Source of the DNA: Lepidonotus clava
Taxonomy: Eukaryota > Annelida > Polychaeta > Phyllodocida > Polynoidae
DNA length: 64,000 nucleotides
Reading direction: 5' to 3'
Assembly: GCA_936440205.1 (NCBI GenBank)
Contig: OW387138.1
Coordinates: 53,583,526-53,647,525 of the forward strand
Shown here: piece after piece, positions 36,601 through 46,200 of the stretch
Position numbering within the stretch: position 1 is the stretch's first letter
How the letters are laid out: each line of letters opens with the position of its first letter
The notes under the pieces: model-generated
Databases searched by the model: none
What the model saw: the letters and a program-made list of their open reading frames with translations, nothing else
Told to the model about the DNA's origin: nothing
Made by a program: the position numbers and the translations under genes

Positions 36601-38166
36601 CCTTTCTTAATATTATTTCCTCCTATATCTTTCCAGTTTCTATCATTTCTGATTAAGTCGTATTCTTCGGACAATTCAAAAAGACTAGATGGTAGACAGT
36701 CATTCAACCAGGTTTCGGTTAAGCATATTATATCCATCTCGTTCGACATAAAATGTGATTTAAATAATTCCCATTTGCTCTTTAAACTCCGTACATTGAG
36801 ATGTCCCATATGAATTCCCCTCCCATGAAAGATTTTTTCTACGTTATATATGTTAAGATCTCAAATAATTCATCTTGTAAGTGTATTATTAAAACCCAAC
36901 CACAATAGCGAAAGTCCATGTTACAAAAATCGATCTGGAATCGGCTTAGCTTGCCTCCAGTATTTGTCATAGGCGTTAATCAACTACAGTAGAACTCAGA
37001 AAACAAAGCAGATCCACTCTATAAGATTATAGTATTATAGAAGAATATTTATATTACTAGCTATCGGGATTATAGTTATAAAATCATAAACTAAATAAAA
37101 ATAAAATATAACTAAAAGATCAATATCATGACAATATAGATAACAGCAGTACATACAACTTTTAATTATTAACTCGAGCAATATTACATTTTCATAACAG
37201 TATATACTACTAGTTTGATTTGATTATGCTTTCCAAGACATATCGATATATCAGTTTCAATTTTCGAACTATCAAATCTGACCCTGTACATACAGTTAGT
37301 CGAGAAGTTCAATAGTGGGGCAATGGTCACGGTTAGGTACCCTACTCAATACAGTTCATAATGGCCTTACTTATATAACCGGCCCGATCAAATGACCCGT
37401 TTAACCCACGTCCTATTGACCTAGTCGCGCTTCTCTGTACTCATACAGCAAATCACCTAAAATGTTTTTGCCCGGAATATTATTCTTTTTTATGTATTTG
37501 GCCTGCGCAAGGGTCATACCACAGGCAAAGTCTTTGTCCCTTGTTGCCTCGTAAAGGTATCCTTTTGTCTGAAGCAATTTTTCCCGGAGGCTGTCGTTTT
37601 GATCGTATTTAAGAGTGATTATCTTTTTCATTACTTTCGGTTTAACCTCGTGCCATCCAGGTTTGATCTTGATTCCCTTGGTCAAGTTTTTGGCTGCGTA
37701 TCCATCCTCAGCGTCCAAGATATCAGGCACTAAGTCCAGCCTATCATGGCATTTCACAAACTCGACAGAATAAAAATGTTCGGCCGATTTATAGGTGATA
37801 CCATCGTCTTTGATATTACAGGGATACATGTTACTTAAAAAAGAATAACTCGATTGGAAGGCTGTTCCATCTTCTACTTGAATAGTCTTGATCTTCTCCA
37901 TGGTGATACCGTGTGGTAGTTCTCCTATGTCCTGGTGAGTGTACTTGATGTCATCTATAATTATCGACTTGCCTCTGGTTTTTACATTTAGGCCCTGGGC
38001 CTTTGCAAAGGCATAGATACTTCTCATATCCCCTTGCTGTCGTAATTCTAGTGGAGAAAGGGCATCAGAGATCCTGACACCTCGCCAGGCTTCCTTCCTT
38101 CCTAGTTTTTCAATATTTTTGAATATTAGACCCTTGGTATTTCCATTGTTGAACCTCCATTGTTTC
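33655..38166 (-). mobile_element. 5'-truncated LINE with ORF1-NADAR and intact ORF2, inserted in copy A transposase
   Basis: The poly(A) tail reads as a T run just after 33,657, and the 5' end is at about 38,166. Comparison with the empty site in copy B (about 51,890) shows that about 5-6 bp of target are missing and no target duplication is present, which fits 5'-truncated, deletion-type integration. Order from the 5' end: partial ORF1 (37,413-38,168), a roughly 600-bp inter-ORF spacer, ORF2 (33,978-36,809) and a 3' UTR of about 320 bp. Confidence 0.85.
33978..36809 (-). CDS. LINE ORF2: APE endonuclease plus reverse transcriptase, 943 aa
   Basis: The N-terminal APE-type endonuclease shows GHLNVRSLKSK (Asn), LTETWLND (Glu), GDFNIDFLD (Asp/Asn) and NISDHEMI (Ser-Asp-His). 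The reverse transcriptase follows: LRPVSLLPVISKMIEKIV, GFRPDHST, YIDAMKAFDTVDHGIL (motif A), FGVPQGSVCGPLLFL (motif B), LYADDTVLY (motif C) and YRYLGFMLD, then a C-terminal thumb with LWNDLSP. The protein nicks genomic DNA and primes reverse transcription of the element RNA. The length is normal for the CR1/jockey-like group and no break was seen. The ATG at 36,809 begins directly at the endonuclease, leaving little or no N-terminal extension. Confidence 0.9.
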   Translation of the reverse strand: MGHLNVRSLKSKWELFKSHFMSNEMDIICLTETWLNDCLPSSLFELSEEYDLIRNDRNWKDIGGNNIKKGGGVAFYVKKQLNYSVSNLTMYSKSNQHIECQWMYLTYPNSRRIVIGNIYRPPQGDIDTFLDTFENSILSLQPDHNEIIIMGDFNIDFLDKRCTNTTKLKNMIKSYGLRQLISEPTRYAKDKNSCIDLIITNSDRINMSKVCNLNISDHEMIVLTRKKITGKRKGCNFTGRSYRNYNKELFMQNIQHADWTIFDNSNDVDEKWDEILTIIRRHIDLMCPLKQFRIKQIKEQWISPQLIELIKDKDESLKAAKKGNDQNLWKEARRLRNRCINRLRQARADFIKENLENNRNDSKKFWQNIQNLIPNVKKSKNSNIRLFDNNLKSYVDTEDTASFINDYFVNIGPKLALNHNVQWKYYGKTTNSQLENFEATDEDVVNICKELNINKASCIEHLSTEILRDAFLAVPTKVCNLFNVSFNSGRIPKSWKIAKITPLKKGGNTEDVSNLRPVSLLPVISKMIEKIVHKITYRFCVENNLLSEKQGGFRPDHSTVTTTASYLNEIYKAMNNNEILIATYIDAMKAFDTVDHGILLNKLTKIGITGKAHDWFGNYLAERYQCVLANDIISEAKLITFGVPQGSVCGPLLFLIYINDLCDIMEFVNLSLYADDTVLYIRNTNLNVALQYMQHDLNNLDTWCAENKISINCKKSKFCIYGMRSKVKKSKGPNCILSLSNKRLERVCSYRYLGFMLDEHLSFNKHIEDLCKLVSHKLYLLSCMRKYLTKDASIIVFKTMILSLIEYGDVIYSGTSNKNICKIKSLYYRGLRICQGTRDVTNTKEELCIESQIAPIDVRNEIHLLLFMHKHKADVTLLKRKVRETRLHTAPVFTLYKPINEKVKLNVFYRGAMLWNDLSPNLRNMDYKDFKKHQMKKMKDTYR

Positions 38167-38168
38167 AA
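37413..38168 (-). CDS. LINE ORF1 (partial) with C-terminal NADAR domain
   Basis: The open frame of about 250 codons begins at the insertion junction, so its N-terminus is missing. Residues about 35-90 (LRQQGDMRSIYAFAKAQGL, NVKTRGKSIIIDDIKYTHQD, ELPHGI) resemble the C-terminal RNA-binding domain of LINE ORF1 proteins. From about residue 98 the sequence follows the NADAR/YbiA family closely: SFLSNMYPCNI, GITYKSAEHFY, AAKNLTKGIKIKPGWHEVK, LKYDQNDSLREKLLQTKGY and LYEATRDKDFACGM. NADAR proteins act on ADP-ribose-type N-glycosidic bonds. The fused order ORF1 domain then NADAR is read directly. What it does for the element (for example removal of ADP-ribose marks laid by host PARPs) is inference. 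Confidence 0.8.
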   Translation of the reverse strand: MKQWRFNNGNTKGLIFKNIEKLGRKEAWRGVRISDALSPLELRQQGDMRSIYAFAKAQGLNVKTRGKSIIIDDIKYTHQDIGELPHGITMEKIKTIQVEDGTAFQSSYSFLSNMYPCNIKDDGITYKSAEHFYSVEFVKCHDRLDLVPDILDAEDGYAAKNLTKGIKIKPGWHEVKPKVMKKIITLKYDQNDSLREKLLQTKGYLYEATRDKDFACGMTLAQAKYIKKNNIPGKNILGDLLYEYREARLGQ

Positions 38169-39488
38169 GCATATTTTGCGGCAAAAGGCCCTGGAGGCAG
38201 TATCCAGACGAGACTGTAACCCAATTCTTCCACTCCTTTGCCGTCCACATCCCAGCGTTCGATTTGATGTTAGTTACCACGCAGTCATCCGGTAGTCCCT
38301 CTTTAAACTGATTCAGACGAGCATCAATAGTCAACACCTGATTAGCGCTTAGTACAACCCCCAACGCCAACCCTTCCTCATCTGTTGATTTCTTCTTCTT
38401 CTTTGACCACTCTGCGTCGGACCACCTCCTCCACATTTGCTTGGCGGTCCCTGAATCCCAATAATAAAAGCACATATGTGAAATCGGTATTGAAACCCCA
38501 ATGAACTTAATAGTCCAAATTAAAGGCAAATGCAAGTTCCATTTTAAACACATTATCTGTGCTAAACATTACTTAACGTTAGGTCAAGCTTCAACACTTA
38601 CCCAACAGTACATTATGCATCACATCGATCGAGAGGAACCTGAAAAAATGAATGTGAAGCGTCTAAGTAAAAACATATAATATAGTTACTGCTAATGGAA
38701 ACCTTTTTATTAATGTTTATTCAAATGTCAAATTAAAATTTTTAATATTTTGGTATAATTCTGTGTAAGTTTGGCCTTTAAATTTGTTCGGCCTGGAGAT
38801 TAAACTTACTTGATGGGATTGAAGTAGGGCAATTCCAGGAGGACACAGGAACGAGCTCCATACTGTTTCTCAAGTGCACTTCTCTCTCTCGGGGTGGATG
38901 CAGCTCTAATCTCCCTCACTCTCTCCTTGTGTTGGTCCAGAGTACGAGGAGTCCAATTCACCACGGTGAATCCTCCACGGTTTGAATTCTTGAATTCCTT
39001 CAGACATTTTGAACAACCCATGATAGCATTCGATAGCAGGAAACCGCAGGTCTTCCTTCCTGCAGGGAGGTCTGCAGCAACGTTCAAAAGCGCCAACTTA
39101 ACGGTCTTGCCCCTTGGGTAATCCTTGGTTATAAGCCTTTTTCCCCGATTCCAGAATTCCTTGAGTTCGTCGACTAGGGGCCACAGAAAACTGGTAAGGT
39201 CGGCGGGTTCTTTACTTAAGTTTGGAATGATACCGTATAGTATGACGTTCTCAAGTCTGTACCGCTCATTTCTGGGTAGGTTAAGTATTGTTAGGTAAAT
39301 GCCCCCTACTGACATCGAAGCTTTCCGAGAGAACGGTTGAAACCAATCGATATTCATCTGAAGAGCCAAGTTGTTTTCATTATCAAGAAAACCCTCGTTC
39401 TCCCTGTTAAAGTCTTGCCATACCGAACCGTCGTAGATGTCAGCAAACACTCCGTCGGGTATCCTCCTGCCCTTCCATTCTCTACATT

Positions 39489-40700
39489 TCAGCTCAAAAC
39501 CTGCAAACTCTTCTCGAGCGACTGGTAACAGAATGTCTTGACTGGAAGGAAGGTAATTTCCCCACTAATCTTGGCCTCATGAAACAATTTCCAGTTGCAA
39601 CGTTTGAAATCATCACCGACGGTTGTGCACCGCATGGGTTGCTGATTACCATGAATATCCGTGTAAAAGCCTCGAGCTCGCACACGCTGAGTGGTGGACA
39701 ACGCAGAATGGGACAACATAATATAACAGCTCGGGCAGCATACACTCGTAGAGTAATTAGTCAACGTTAGGTCTGTACCCAACCATTTGTACATCATCAG
39801 CATCGTTTTGGGGAATACTGCCTCTGCTGCTTGTGAAACCTGGTCATTACCTGCTACCGTCAATAATTCACAAACGAAGCACATGACTTTAGCCATTTGC
39901 GTATCACTGGTGAAGGTGTGGATCTGCCACTGCAAAAGAAAGAACAGAACCCATGAAAATAGGCTTTGGATATTCTTATTAGTGGCACCAAGAACAACCC
40001 TTGACAATGGGCTAGGAAGACCCGTCCCGTCACCGAAAACCACTTTTAAGTGACGGATGGCCTTGTTGCGAATCTTGTCTGCCTCTGGATCAAGGTTATC
40101 ATTTTCCTCCGATTCTTGGGAATCTTCCATCATACCGTAATAGTCTTCCGTATCATCACCTGACTCTTCATCGGCTTCCATGGGTACCGCCTCTTCAACA
40201 GGCTGATTGCGACCCACAGGCTGATTGTTTGCTTCTGCCGGATTCCCGACTTCAGCCTGCCGCTGATTAGCAGCTGCAGCTTCCGCCCGAATACCAGCTC
40301 CAACCTGGTTACCAACCTGGATACCACCTTCAGCCTCAATACCCGCTTCAGCCTGGTTACCTGCCTTAGCCTGTATACCCGCTTCACCCTGGTTACCTGC
40401 CTCAGCCTGAAAACCTGCTTCAGCCTGGTTACCTGCCTCAGCCTGAAAACCTGCTTCAGCCTGGTTACCTGCCTCAGCCTGAAAACCTGCTTCAGCCTGG
40501 TTACCTGCCTCAGCCTGAAAACCTGCTTCAGCCTGGTTACCTGCCTCAGCCTGAAAACCTGCTTCAGCCTGGTTACCTGCCTCTGTCTGAACACCCGCTT
40601 CAGCCTGGTTACCCGCCTCAGCCTGAATACCTGCTTCGGCCTCAAGACCCACTTCTGCCTGATTGCCAGCGTGTTGAGGTAAACCAAATTGTGGTGGTTC
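39489..40700 (-). repeat. 36-bp coding repeat (NQAEAGFQAEAG) in transposase, copy A
   Basis: Roughly nine units of 36 bp between about 40,330 and 40,670 encode a 12-residue repeat NQAEAGFQAEAG just after the zinc-finger exon. The listed span is the first reading-frame part of exon 2 that contains it. Copy B has a slightly longer, reshuffled array. Confidence 0.75.
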
Positions 40701-40827
40701 TGCAAGACACATGTATAAGAATAAATTAAATGTACAGTAGGGTTGCAGAGTACAGACTATCCCATGGCCACCCAATGTTGTTTCTCTGACTGAAAAGTTA
40801 TGATAGAAAGATGCATGGAGTGATATA

Positions 40828-40942
40828 TGTGGTAGATATAGCATGAGTCAGTGGCTATACGCGATATATACCGAGGCGTCAGCCGAGGTATATATCAAGT
40901 GTAGCCACAGACGAGGGCTATATCTGACATATACCACGGGCC
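40828..40942. repeat. ~110-bp imperfect palindrome (foldback) in copy A intron
   Basis: Nested inverted arms (GTGGCTATA...TAGCCAC; GATATATACC...GGTATATATC around CGAGGCGTCAGCCGAGG) form a long hairpin. It lies at the left edge of a 1.4-kb stretch (to about 42,262) that is absent from copy B. ATATACCACGG at about 40,930 is inverted at about 42,239 (CCGTGGTATAT), so the stretch may be a non-autonomous element placed in a TA-rich site. Confidence 0.5.
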
Positions 40943-41392
40943 CTTTTAATTGATGTTTGTCTGGATCCTTATAGACAGGTATTTTTCACCCCAGTCACAG
41001 ACTGGTCGGGGTTGGGGTGGGGTAGGGGAGTGGGTGGTCGGGGTGGCGGTGGAACGGTTAATTGGTGTTTGTCTGGGATTTGGTCATGTGGTCTTGTAGA
41101 TTTCGCTCTGGCCCTATAAAAGGCCATTTGACCATTGGTTTTTATCATTGTTGACTGAGTGGTCAGTGAGAGAGGAACATAAGGTAAATACTATTAATTT
41201 ATTTCTATTGGAATTAGATTGAAATGATACACTTCCCGAGTAGTGTATCATCACTCAGTCACATCAATATTTGTATAGCCTATTGTACGGCCTAATCAGA
41301 ATTCTTGTTATTTAGATACATTCTATTAAACGTTTGTACTCTAAAAGTATATGCAGCTCTGGCACGGATTTAGGAGGTCCGGGGTGCTAGGT

Positions 41393-41700
41393 CAGTGTCC
41401 GAAATTAAGGTTTTATTTTGTGCACACACAGGATGCACAGGTTACAAAATTATGCACCTGGGGACATTTCTATGGTTACATTGCTGTGATTACATATGCT
41501 TGAAAAAATGTGCACCATCCAGGTGCACACAGTTGAAAAGCATGCACCCTGCTGGAAAATTATGTATGCTGAATTTGAATTTTAACACTGTGGACTCGTA
41601 TTCTAAGAATGTTGTTCGCTTCGATTCTGGACCTTTCACACGGACGTATTCTCCAGTGCTGGTTCACATGCTGGTCAACATGCGATTTTTTTAGAAATAT
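41393..41700 (+). repeat. Diverged third copy of the GTCCGAAATTAAG MITE (partial)
   Basis: CAGTGTCCGAAATTAAGG at 41,394 matches the left end of the MITEs at 32.4 and 50.6 kb, and the following GTGCACAC/GCACC-rich sequence is similar. The matching right end was not found. Confidence 0.4.
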
Positions 41701-42631
41701 TATTTCACCAATCCTAAATACATAAGTTCTTCCTTGGCGTCAATGTAACATGAGATGAGTATGCAATATGAAATACATGAATGAATCAATGTTATCAACT
41801 TGCTATATCTAATTCTAGAATGCGGTTCTAATGCGCATTGATGCACATTCTAGAATGCTCTTCCTTTCAGATTAGTCCGACCCTGACTAACTTATCTCTT
41901 ACATAATATAGTCACATAATAGGGAAACAGTGGGTCTGATGCGACAGGCTACCTTTCAGATATGACCCAGGAAGCATGCTTATGCGATTTGATGCACTTT
42001 GATATGCATTCTCGGCGGTAATCTGAAAGGGGTATACTACCGATCACTGAACCCCACCCATCCCCCACCTCCACCTCCACCCCCACCCCCGACCCCCGAC
42101 CCCTCTCTCTCGCTGCCCACAGGCCAGGGCAGACTTCACGGCACCACTGTGGCGCCGTGACTTTATGTGGAGGCGTTCCGCTTGACTGGCGGAATACGCG
42201 TTATATTCACGGCCTACTTCTATTGTTCTCACAGCCAACCGTGGTATATATATATATATATATATAACGTCCATTGTTTAAGTCATTCATAATTTGAACA
42301 GTTGTTTAATTGTTAAGAAAAGATTTAGGCTGCCGATAATTTTCTAAACACTAACTGATAATTAAGATTATACGAGGTATTGGAAAATAATATGTATGCG
42401 CGCAAGCTAGCTAGGAAGGTTTTGAAGGATATCGATTTCAGGTGCATGTGCCTGTATCCTAGTTATACTATTTATCTGGTACTCACCATGCTCCGTACGA
42501 TGATTCCTGTTATATGTACTTTTTGAAACTGGACGTTTACATGTGTCGCACCATCGGTTTCGGCTAGTGTCCATATTTCTCTTGGCATGTGCCTGCTCCT
42601 TGTCCAGACCCCTGAAACCCCACGAGGCCAT

Positions 42632-43199
42632 GGCGAACTTGAGTTAGACAGCAGTACTTGAGGGTGATGAACCTTCCCCAATCGCGACCACGACCCAAAT
42701 ATTTATATATGGTACAGACCGACGCCTATGGTCCCACCACCTGAAAGCCGCGAATTGCCGCGACATGCCACAGCCCTGACCCAGGGGAAGCTGCACTCGA
42801 GCTCCTAACCTCAGCTACCCGCGTGAAATTAAAGCCGAGAACAGCTGCCACAGTATTACCAGGAGATTACTGTAACCGCCAGCCTGGCCATCACGGTAGC
42901 GCGTTGTCATGATTTGTCGGGCGCGTGAAGTTTCTTCAGCTTCCGAAACACATCGTCCGCCGTCAGGTCGCTACTACTGGTGAGGGCATGTCACCTGCCA
43001 TTAAAACCTAGCTAGGGTCTACCCATTAAAGGGCGGTGAAGTTTCCTCAGCTTCCGAAACGCATCGTCCGCCGTCAGGTCGACTGGTGATAGGATTTCAT
43101 CGGCTTTGAAAACCGAGCTCGAGGGTCTAACCTTGCCGCTACTACTTAGGGCCAGCTTATTTCGTTATAGTGCGTTTGGTGTACGGCTACGTCAATATC
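42632..43199. promoter_or_regulatory. Divergent promoter region, copy A
   Basis: A 568-bp gap separates the start of the transposase (minus) from the signal-peptide exon of the membrane protein (plus). It has a TATA box for the transposase at 42,710-42,719 and a pair of direct repeats of about 50 bp beginning GTGAAGTTTC at 42,925 and 43,036 (shared TTCCGAAAC-GCATCGTCCGCC). Copy B keeps the whole arrangement. Joint regulation of both genes is inference. Confidence 0.5.
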
Positions 43200-44295
43200 A
43201 TGAGTGTCAAAATCATGAGTGCCACCCTTGGTGAGAATCTTCTTAATTACTTTTGTTATACAAGTCATACGAGTCCATGGCCGACTTTCCAAATTCTTCA
43301 AAATACGTAAAACATATATGTATTCATTCTGGTGGTCCCCCTTCCTGATTAATTAGTATGGCCAGTTCTCTGAATTCTAGGGTGTGGCCATATGGCAGTT
43401 ATAGTCTATTCTGTCTGTTTGAATTGCCTGGCCATGGTAATTTGGAGGGAAGGTGTTTGTTTAAAGTTGAGATGACAACCTTCATGTTCTCTTTTTTTTT
43501 TCGTTTTCAATATTAGCTGCCGCGTACTTGGTTGTATCATGCGTGGAATTTGTTCGAGCTGCCAGTGGCGGATACAGGCCTAGGGTCGTTCACAATAAGC
43601 CTGGAGTAACCCGTACCCGGTTGGTCAACCTCACTGCTCCAATTACAGGTCAGCCTCCACCAAAACACGATGCCATGACCGGCCTCACCTTTCATGACAC
43701 CCAGCAAGCCTTGTTGGACCAGGACCATACCGTAACTGACAGTGGATCTGAAGCCAACCCAGGAGACGAAAACATTGAAGATTTCCCAACTGTGGTACTT
43801 CTCTCTTCGTACACTCTTCTTGTTATCCTCGCCGTAGCCATAATTATTAGCATATTGTTTGTTTGCTCCGGAATTACTCGCATCTTCGCAGACGCTCGTT
43901 TTCGTGTATACTTGCTTGTCTCGGGTAATCACAGTGTATGGCTTAAAATAGGCACGTTCCCTGGACATTTCGGCGATTATATCTTTCAAACAGACGATCC
44001 TATCATGCTGACTAAAGCCGAAAATATATGCCTAGGCGCACAATACACATTTAACTATGTCATCCAAATGACCGACTGCTATACCGGCACATCAACACGA
44101 CTGCCCACACATTTAAAGGTTAATAAACTGAAGGACATCATGTTGACAAGATTGATGGCTAAGGACATTATACGCTACCAGTTGGTTACCATGGGTATAG
44201 GCATAGGAGAGCCTGTTCTTTTGGGGAAATACCGGCCCGGTGAGCTTGCAATCAGTACTTCTACTTCAGTCGACTTAACCCCTTCCACCCCATAA
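43200..44295 (+). CDS. Signal-peptide single-pass membrane protein, copy A, two exons (~269 aa)
   Basis: Exon 1 (43,200-43,230) encodes MSVKIMSATL and ends CTTG|GTGAGA. Exon 2 (43,517-44,295) follows a pyrimidine tract and TTAG. The phases fit, and the junction completes a hydrophobic leader ATLAAAYLVVSCVEFVRA. A short ectodomain with an NLT glycosylation site and an acidic linker leads to one transmembrane segment (VVLLSSYTLLVILAVAIIIS), then about 150 residues probably inside the cell (RVYLLVSGNHSVWLKIGTF; YRPGEL near the end). I do not recognise the family. The intracellular domain vaguely recalls tails of envelope-like proteins, but no fusion or capsid module is present. Homology to copy B stops just before the end, so the last few residues differ. 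Confidence 0.6.
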
Positions 44296-44839
44296 GGCCA
44301 TATTTGGCCTCACCACTGTTGTAGCCCATGAATATGGGTCAATTTTTATGGTCATTTGTTGATCAAAAAACAGATATTTGACCTACAGCTTTAAGGGAAA
44401 TACTATTGTATTCCTTGAGTTCCAGGGATTTTCCTACCATTTGTTTCATCGCATTATCTCATTTAGTTCCATTAGAATCTTATGGCCAATGAAGGCCTAA
44501 ATGACAAATTTTGGCCAGTTTTGGCAGTAGAATGTTTTTTTATGGAAAATCTTAGTATTTGGAAGGTTGCCAGGTTACCATGGTTACAGATAAAAGAATA
44601 AAGATCTTGAAAATAATATGTATCATGATTTCTTTAGAAGATGTCTTTATCTTTTAAATACCGCAAACATTTACTAAAATAAACAAAACTGTCTAAAGTT
44701 ATTACATTTTCAACATTTCTAATGATTAAAAGACTTAATTTCATGTTTTAGTTCGGTTGAGTTCAAGCTGCTAATACATTGAGATATTGAAGATATATAG
44801 ATTGAAGGGTTTCCTAGCATAATATGAAGTATGTAGTTT

Positions 44840-45453
44840 CACACGGGAAGAATTTGAACTCATACATTCGACAGGCTCGGGCTTGTCTGAAACCACTTCC
44901 TCTAAAACGTGTCAAGGAGTGTAAGTCTTACTCCACGATTATCCCTGAAAAATCATAGTATCATTATACCACCCATAGCAGTGGGCGTGTTAGGTAATAC
45001 TTTTGCGCCCACCTCAAAGTTTCCCTTCCCCTTCTGGCGTGTATATAAGTGTAAGGGTCCCCATGTTCGGTTGACCCCCCTCCGATTTCTCAAATTTTAC
45101 GCAATTAAACTACCAATAAAGGGAATTATCCAAATTAGGGGGTCTCTGGAACCCCTCAGATTTAGCAAAGTTTCTATGCCTATAGACCTATACGGGGAAT
45201 GTGGGTTGTATTTGATGGCCGCGCTTTACCAGTGTTCTACTCTCACTGTACTTAGAAGTTAGTAGGCATTAAAAGACTGTGTTTCACTCTGATCTAGTCT
45301 ATTTGTAAATTTAGATGAAACATATATTATGACTCACATTATCTGTTCAATATACTCTGTACGATCGGCCGTAGACTGCCAGGTACACACAAAAGGTACA
45401 CATATAAGATTCTATGCCCTCGTTATTTTTTGCCTAGTAGCATCATCGAAAAT
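44840..45453. mobile_element. Scrap C: internally deleted piece of the EnSpm-like unit end
   Basis: After the shared flank (TATATAAG at 45,042-45,049), the sequence follows copy B from about 48,031 to 48,364 and then jumps to what is 48,757-48,807 in B (ATTCTATGCCCTCGTTATTT). The roughly 390 bp containing the last PHD exon are missing. It is a non-autonomous deletion derivative or a rearranged edge of the duplicated block. The stretch 44,296-44,839 holds no recognisable feature. Confidence 0.65.
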
Positions 45454-45734
45454 CTATTCCATTGCAGTAGTTGCAGCTTTAACAAAACAATCCCCCCTTT
45501 CCAGCTTCAACGTGTTAATTCCCTTAATGCGCTTTCCTCTCACAGTTAATCTGACAACCTGTATCCAAAGGTATTCTGTAGGCCTAAGTGTAATTAATGG
45601 AGGAAAGCGGGGGGGTGGGATATTGACATGTTTTGAATCGTACAGATTTATGTCTCAAACTTATCAACGTATATATATATCTGGTTTCAATACATATTAT
45701 AGTAAAAACTCACAAAAGTGGCGAGTGTCATGTT

Positions 45735-45845
45735 GACGCTGGGGAAACGACAATCGTTTTGTTAGGCCGGGCCTAACGAATCTAGTGGGGGTCGAACCCA
45801 CGAGGGGCTCGAATAATTCATTAGTGGCCCAGCGTCACGGCTCGC
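45735..45845 (-). repeat. tRNA-like B-box in an inverted-repeat segment
   Basis: On the minus strand GTGGGTTCGACCCCCAC forms a perfect T-arm (5-bp stem, 7-base loop) and meets the Pol III B-box consensus. The segment is enclosed by GACGCTGGG and CCCAGCGTC. No acceptor stem or A box fits a functional tRNA, so a tRNA-derived SINE remnant is likelier. Confidence 0.35.
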
Positions 45846-46074
45846 CGGACGGTTGTGGCCGATAGAGGCCTTTTATATCCGAACCACAGGACTGATGCAA
45901 TACACCGCGTCCTACTTCTAGTATAGTGTAGACAATCTGCGGCGAATGACCCCTCCGCGCCAGAATCGTCATCCATGATTCGCAGTTAGCGAGCGTCGAG
46001 GTGGCAGAGTGATAGTGTAGACTGATCTTTCCTCCAGCGACACCTGGTGGATTAAATTGAAACCAGGACGACCA

Positions 46075-46200
46075 TGAACGAAAAAAATGTATTCAAATGG
46101 GGATTCGAACACGGGCAGGCCACCATCCAAGTAACAACCGGTCTCAATGTTGCTTAACTTACCCGGGCTAGGGACCATCCAAATACCCACCGGTATGAAC
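46075..46200 (-). repeat. 5S-rRNA-like SINE head (SINE3-type candidate)
   Basis: The minus strand reads GTTAAGCAACATTGAGACC, then GGTTGTTACTTGGATGGT, closely following the internal control region of 5S rRNA (A box, intermediate element, C box). GTGTTCGAATCC, a tRNA-type B box, lies directly downstream. The mix of 5S-like and tRNA-like parts suggests a SINE rather than a 5S gene. The boundaries are not fixed. Confidence 0.5.

Larger units (their letters stand above)
32653..42631 (-). pseudogene. EnSpm/CACTA tnp2-type transposase, copy A, disrupted
   Basis: Exons: 42,487-42,631 (C2H2 finger, C-x2-C-x12-H-x3-H), 38,810-40,700, 38,602-38,639 (LSIDVMHNVLLG) and an exon from 38,450 that is split by the LINE at 38,166 and resumes at 33,654, ending at 32,653. 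Two clear breaks: the LINE insertion, and a 19-bp deletion near 39,503 between short direct repeats (AACCTG), which shifts the frame. The Transposase_21 core is well conserved (FADIYDGSVW, NIDWFQPFS, NLPRNERYRLENV, GCSKCLKEF). The C-terminal part upstream of the stop reads through a codon that is a stop in copy B. A TATA box (TATATAAATA on the minus strand) lies at 42,710-42,719, about 80 bp before the ATG. Confidence 0.8.
29870..44279 (-). mobile_element. EnSpm/CACTA-like unit, copy A (interrupted)
   Basis: This is the first of two paralogous units. It carries the PHD-finger gene, a tnp2-type transposase and a divergent membrane-protein gene in the same order as copy B, and is about nine-tenths identical to B by eye. 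It is larger because of a 4.5-kb LINE (33,655-38,166) and a 1.4-kb insertion (about 40,833-42,262). Homology to B runs from about 29,900 to 44,279. The true termini were not recognised: CAGTGGCGTACCCAGG at 29,852 looks like a transposon end but has no inverse partner. Transposase and PHD genes are both broken here. Confidence 0.7.

Noticed and set aside
42044-42274. Minus-strand ORF over the CCACCTCCACC tract
   Set aside because: Low-complexity DNA ending in a TA microsatellite; no domain or conservation with copy B.
44909-45262. Plus-strand ORF repeated at 48,044-48,235
   Set aside because: It is open in both places only because the DNA is duplicated; it ends at the same stop, has no gene context and overlaps the non-coding end of the unit.
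46075-46200. 5S rRNA gene
   Set aside because: Only the internal region resembles 5S; the 5' and 3' helix I strands are missing and a tRNA-type B box follows.
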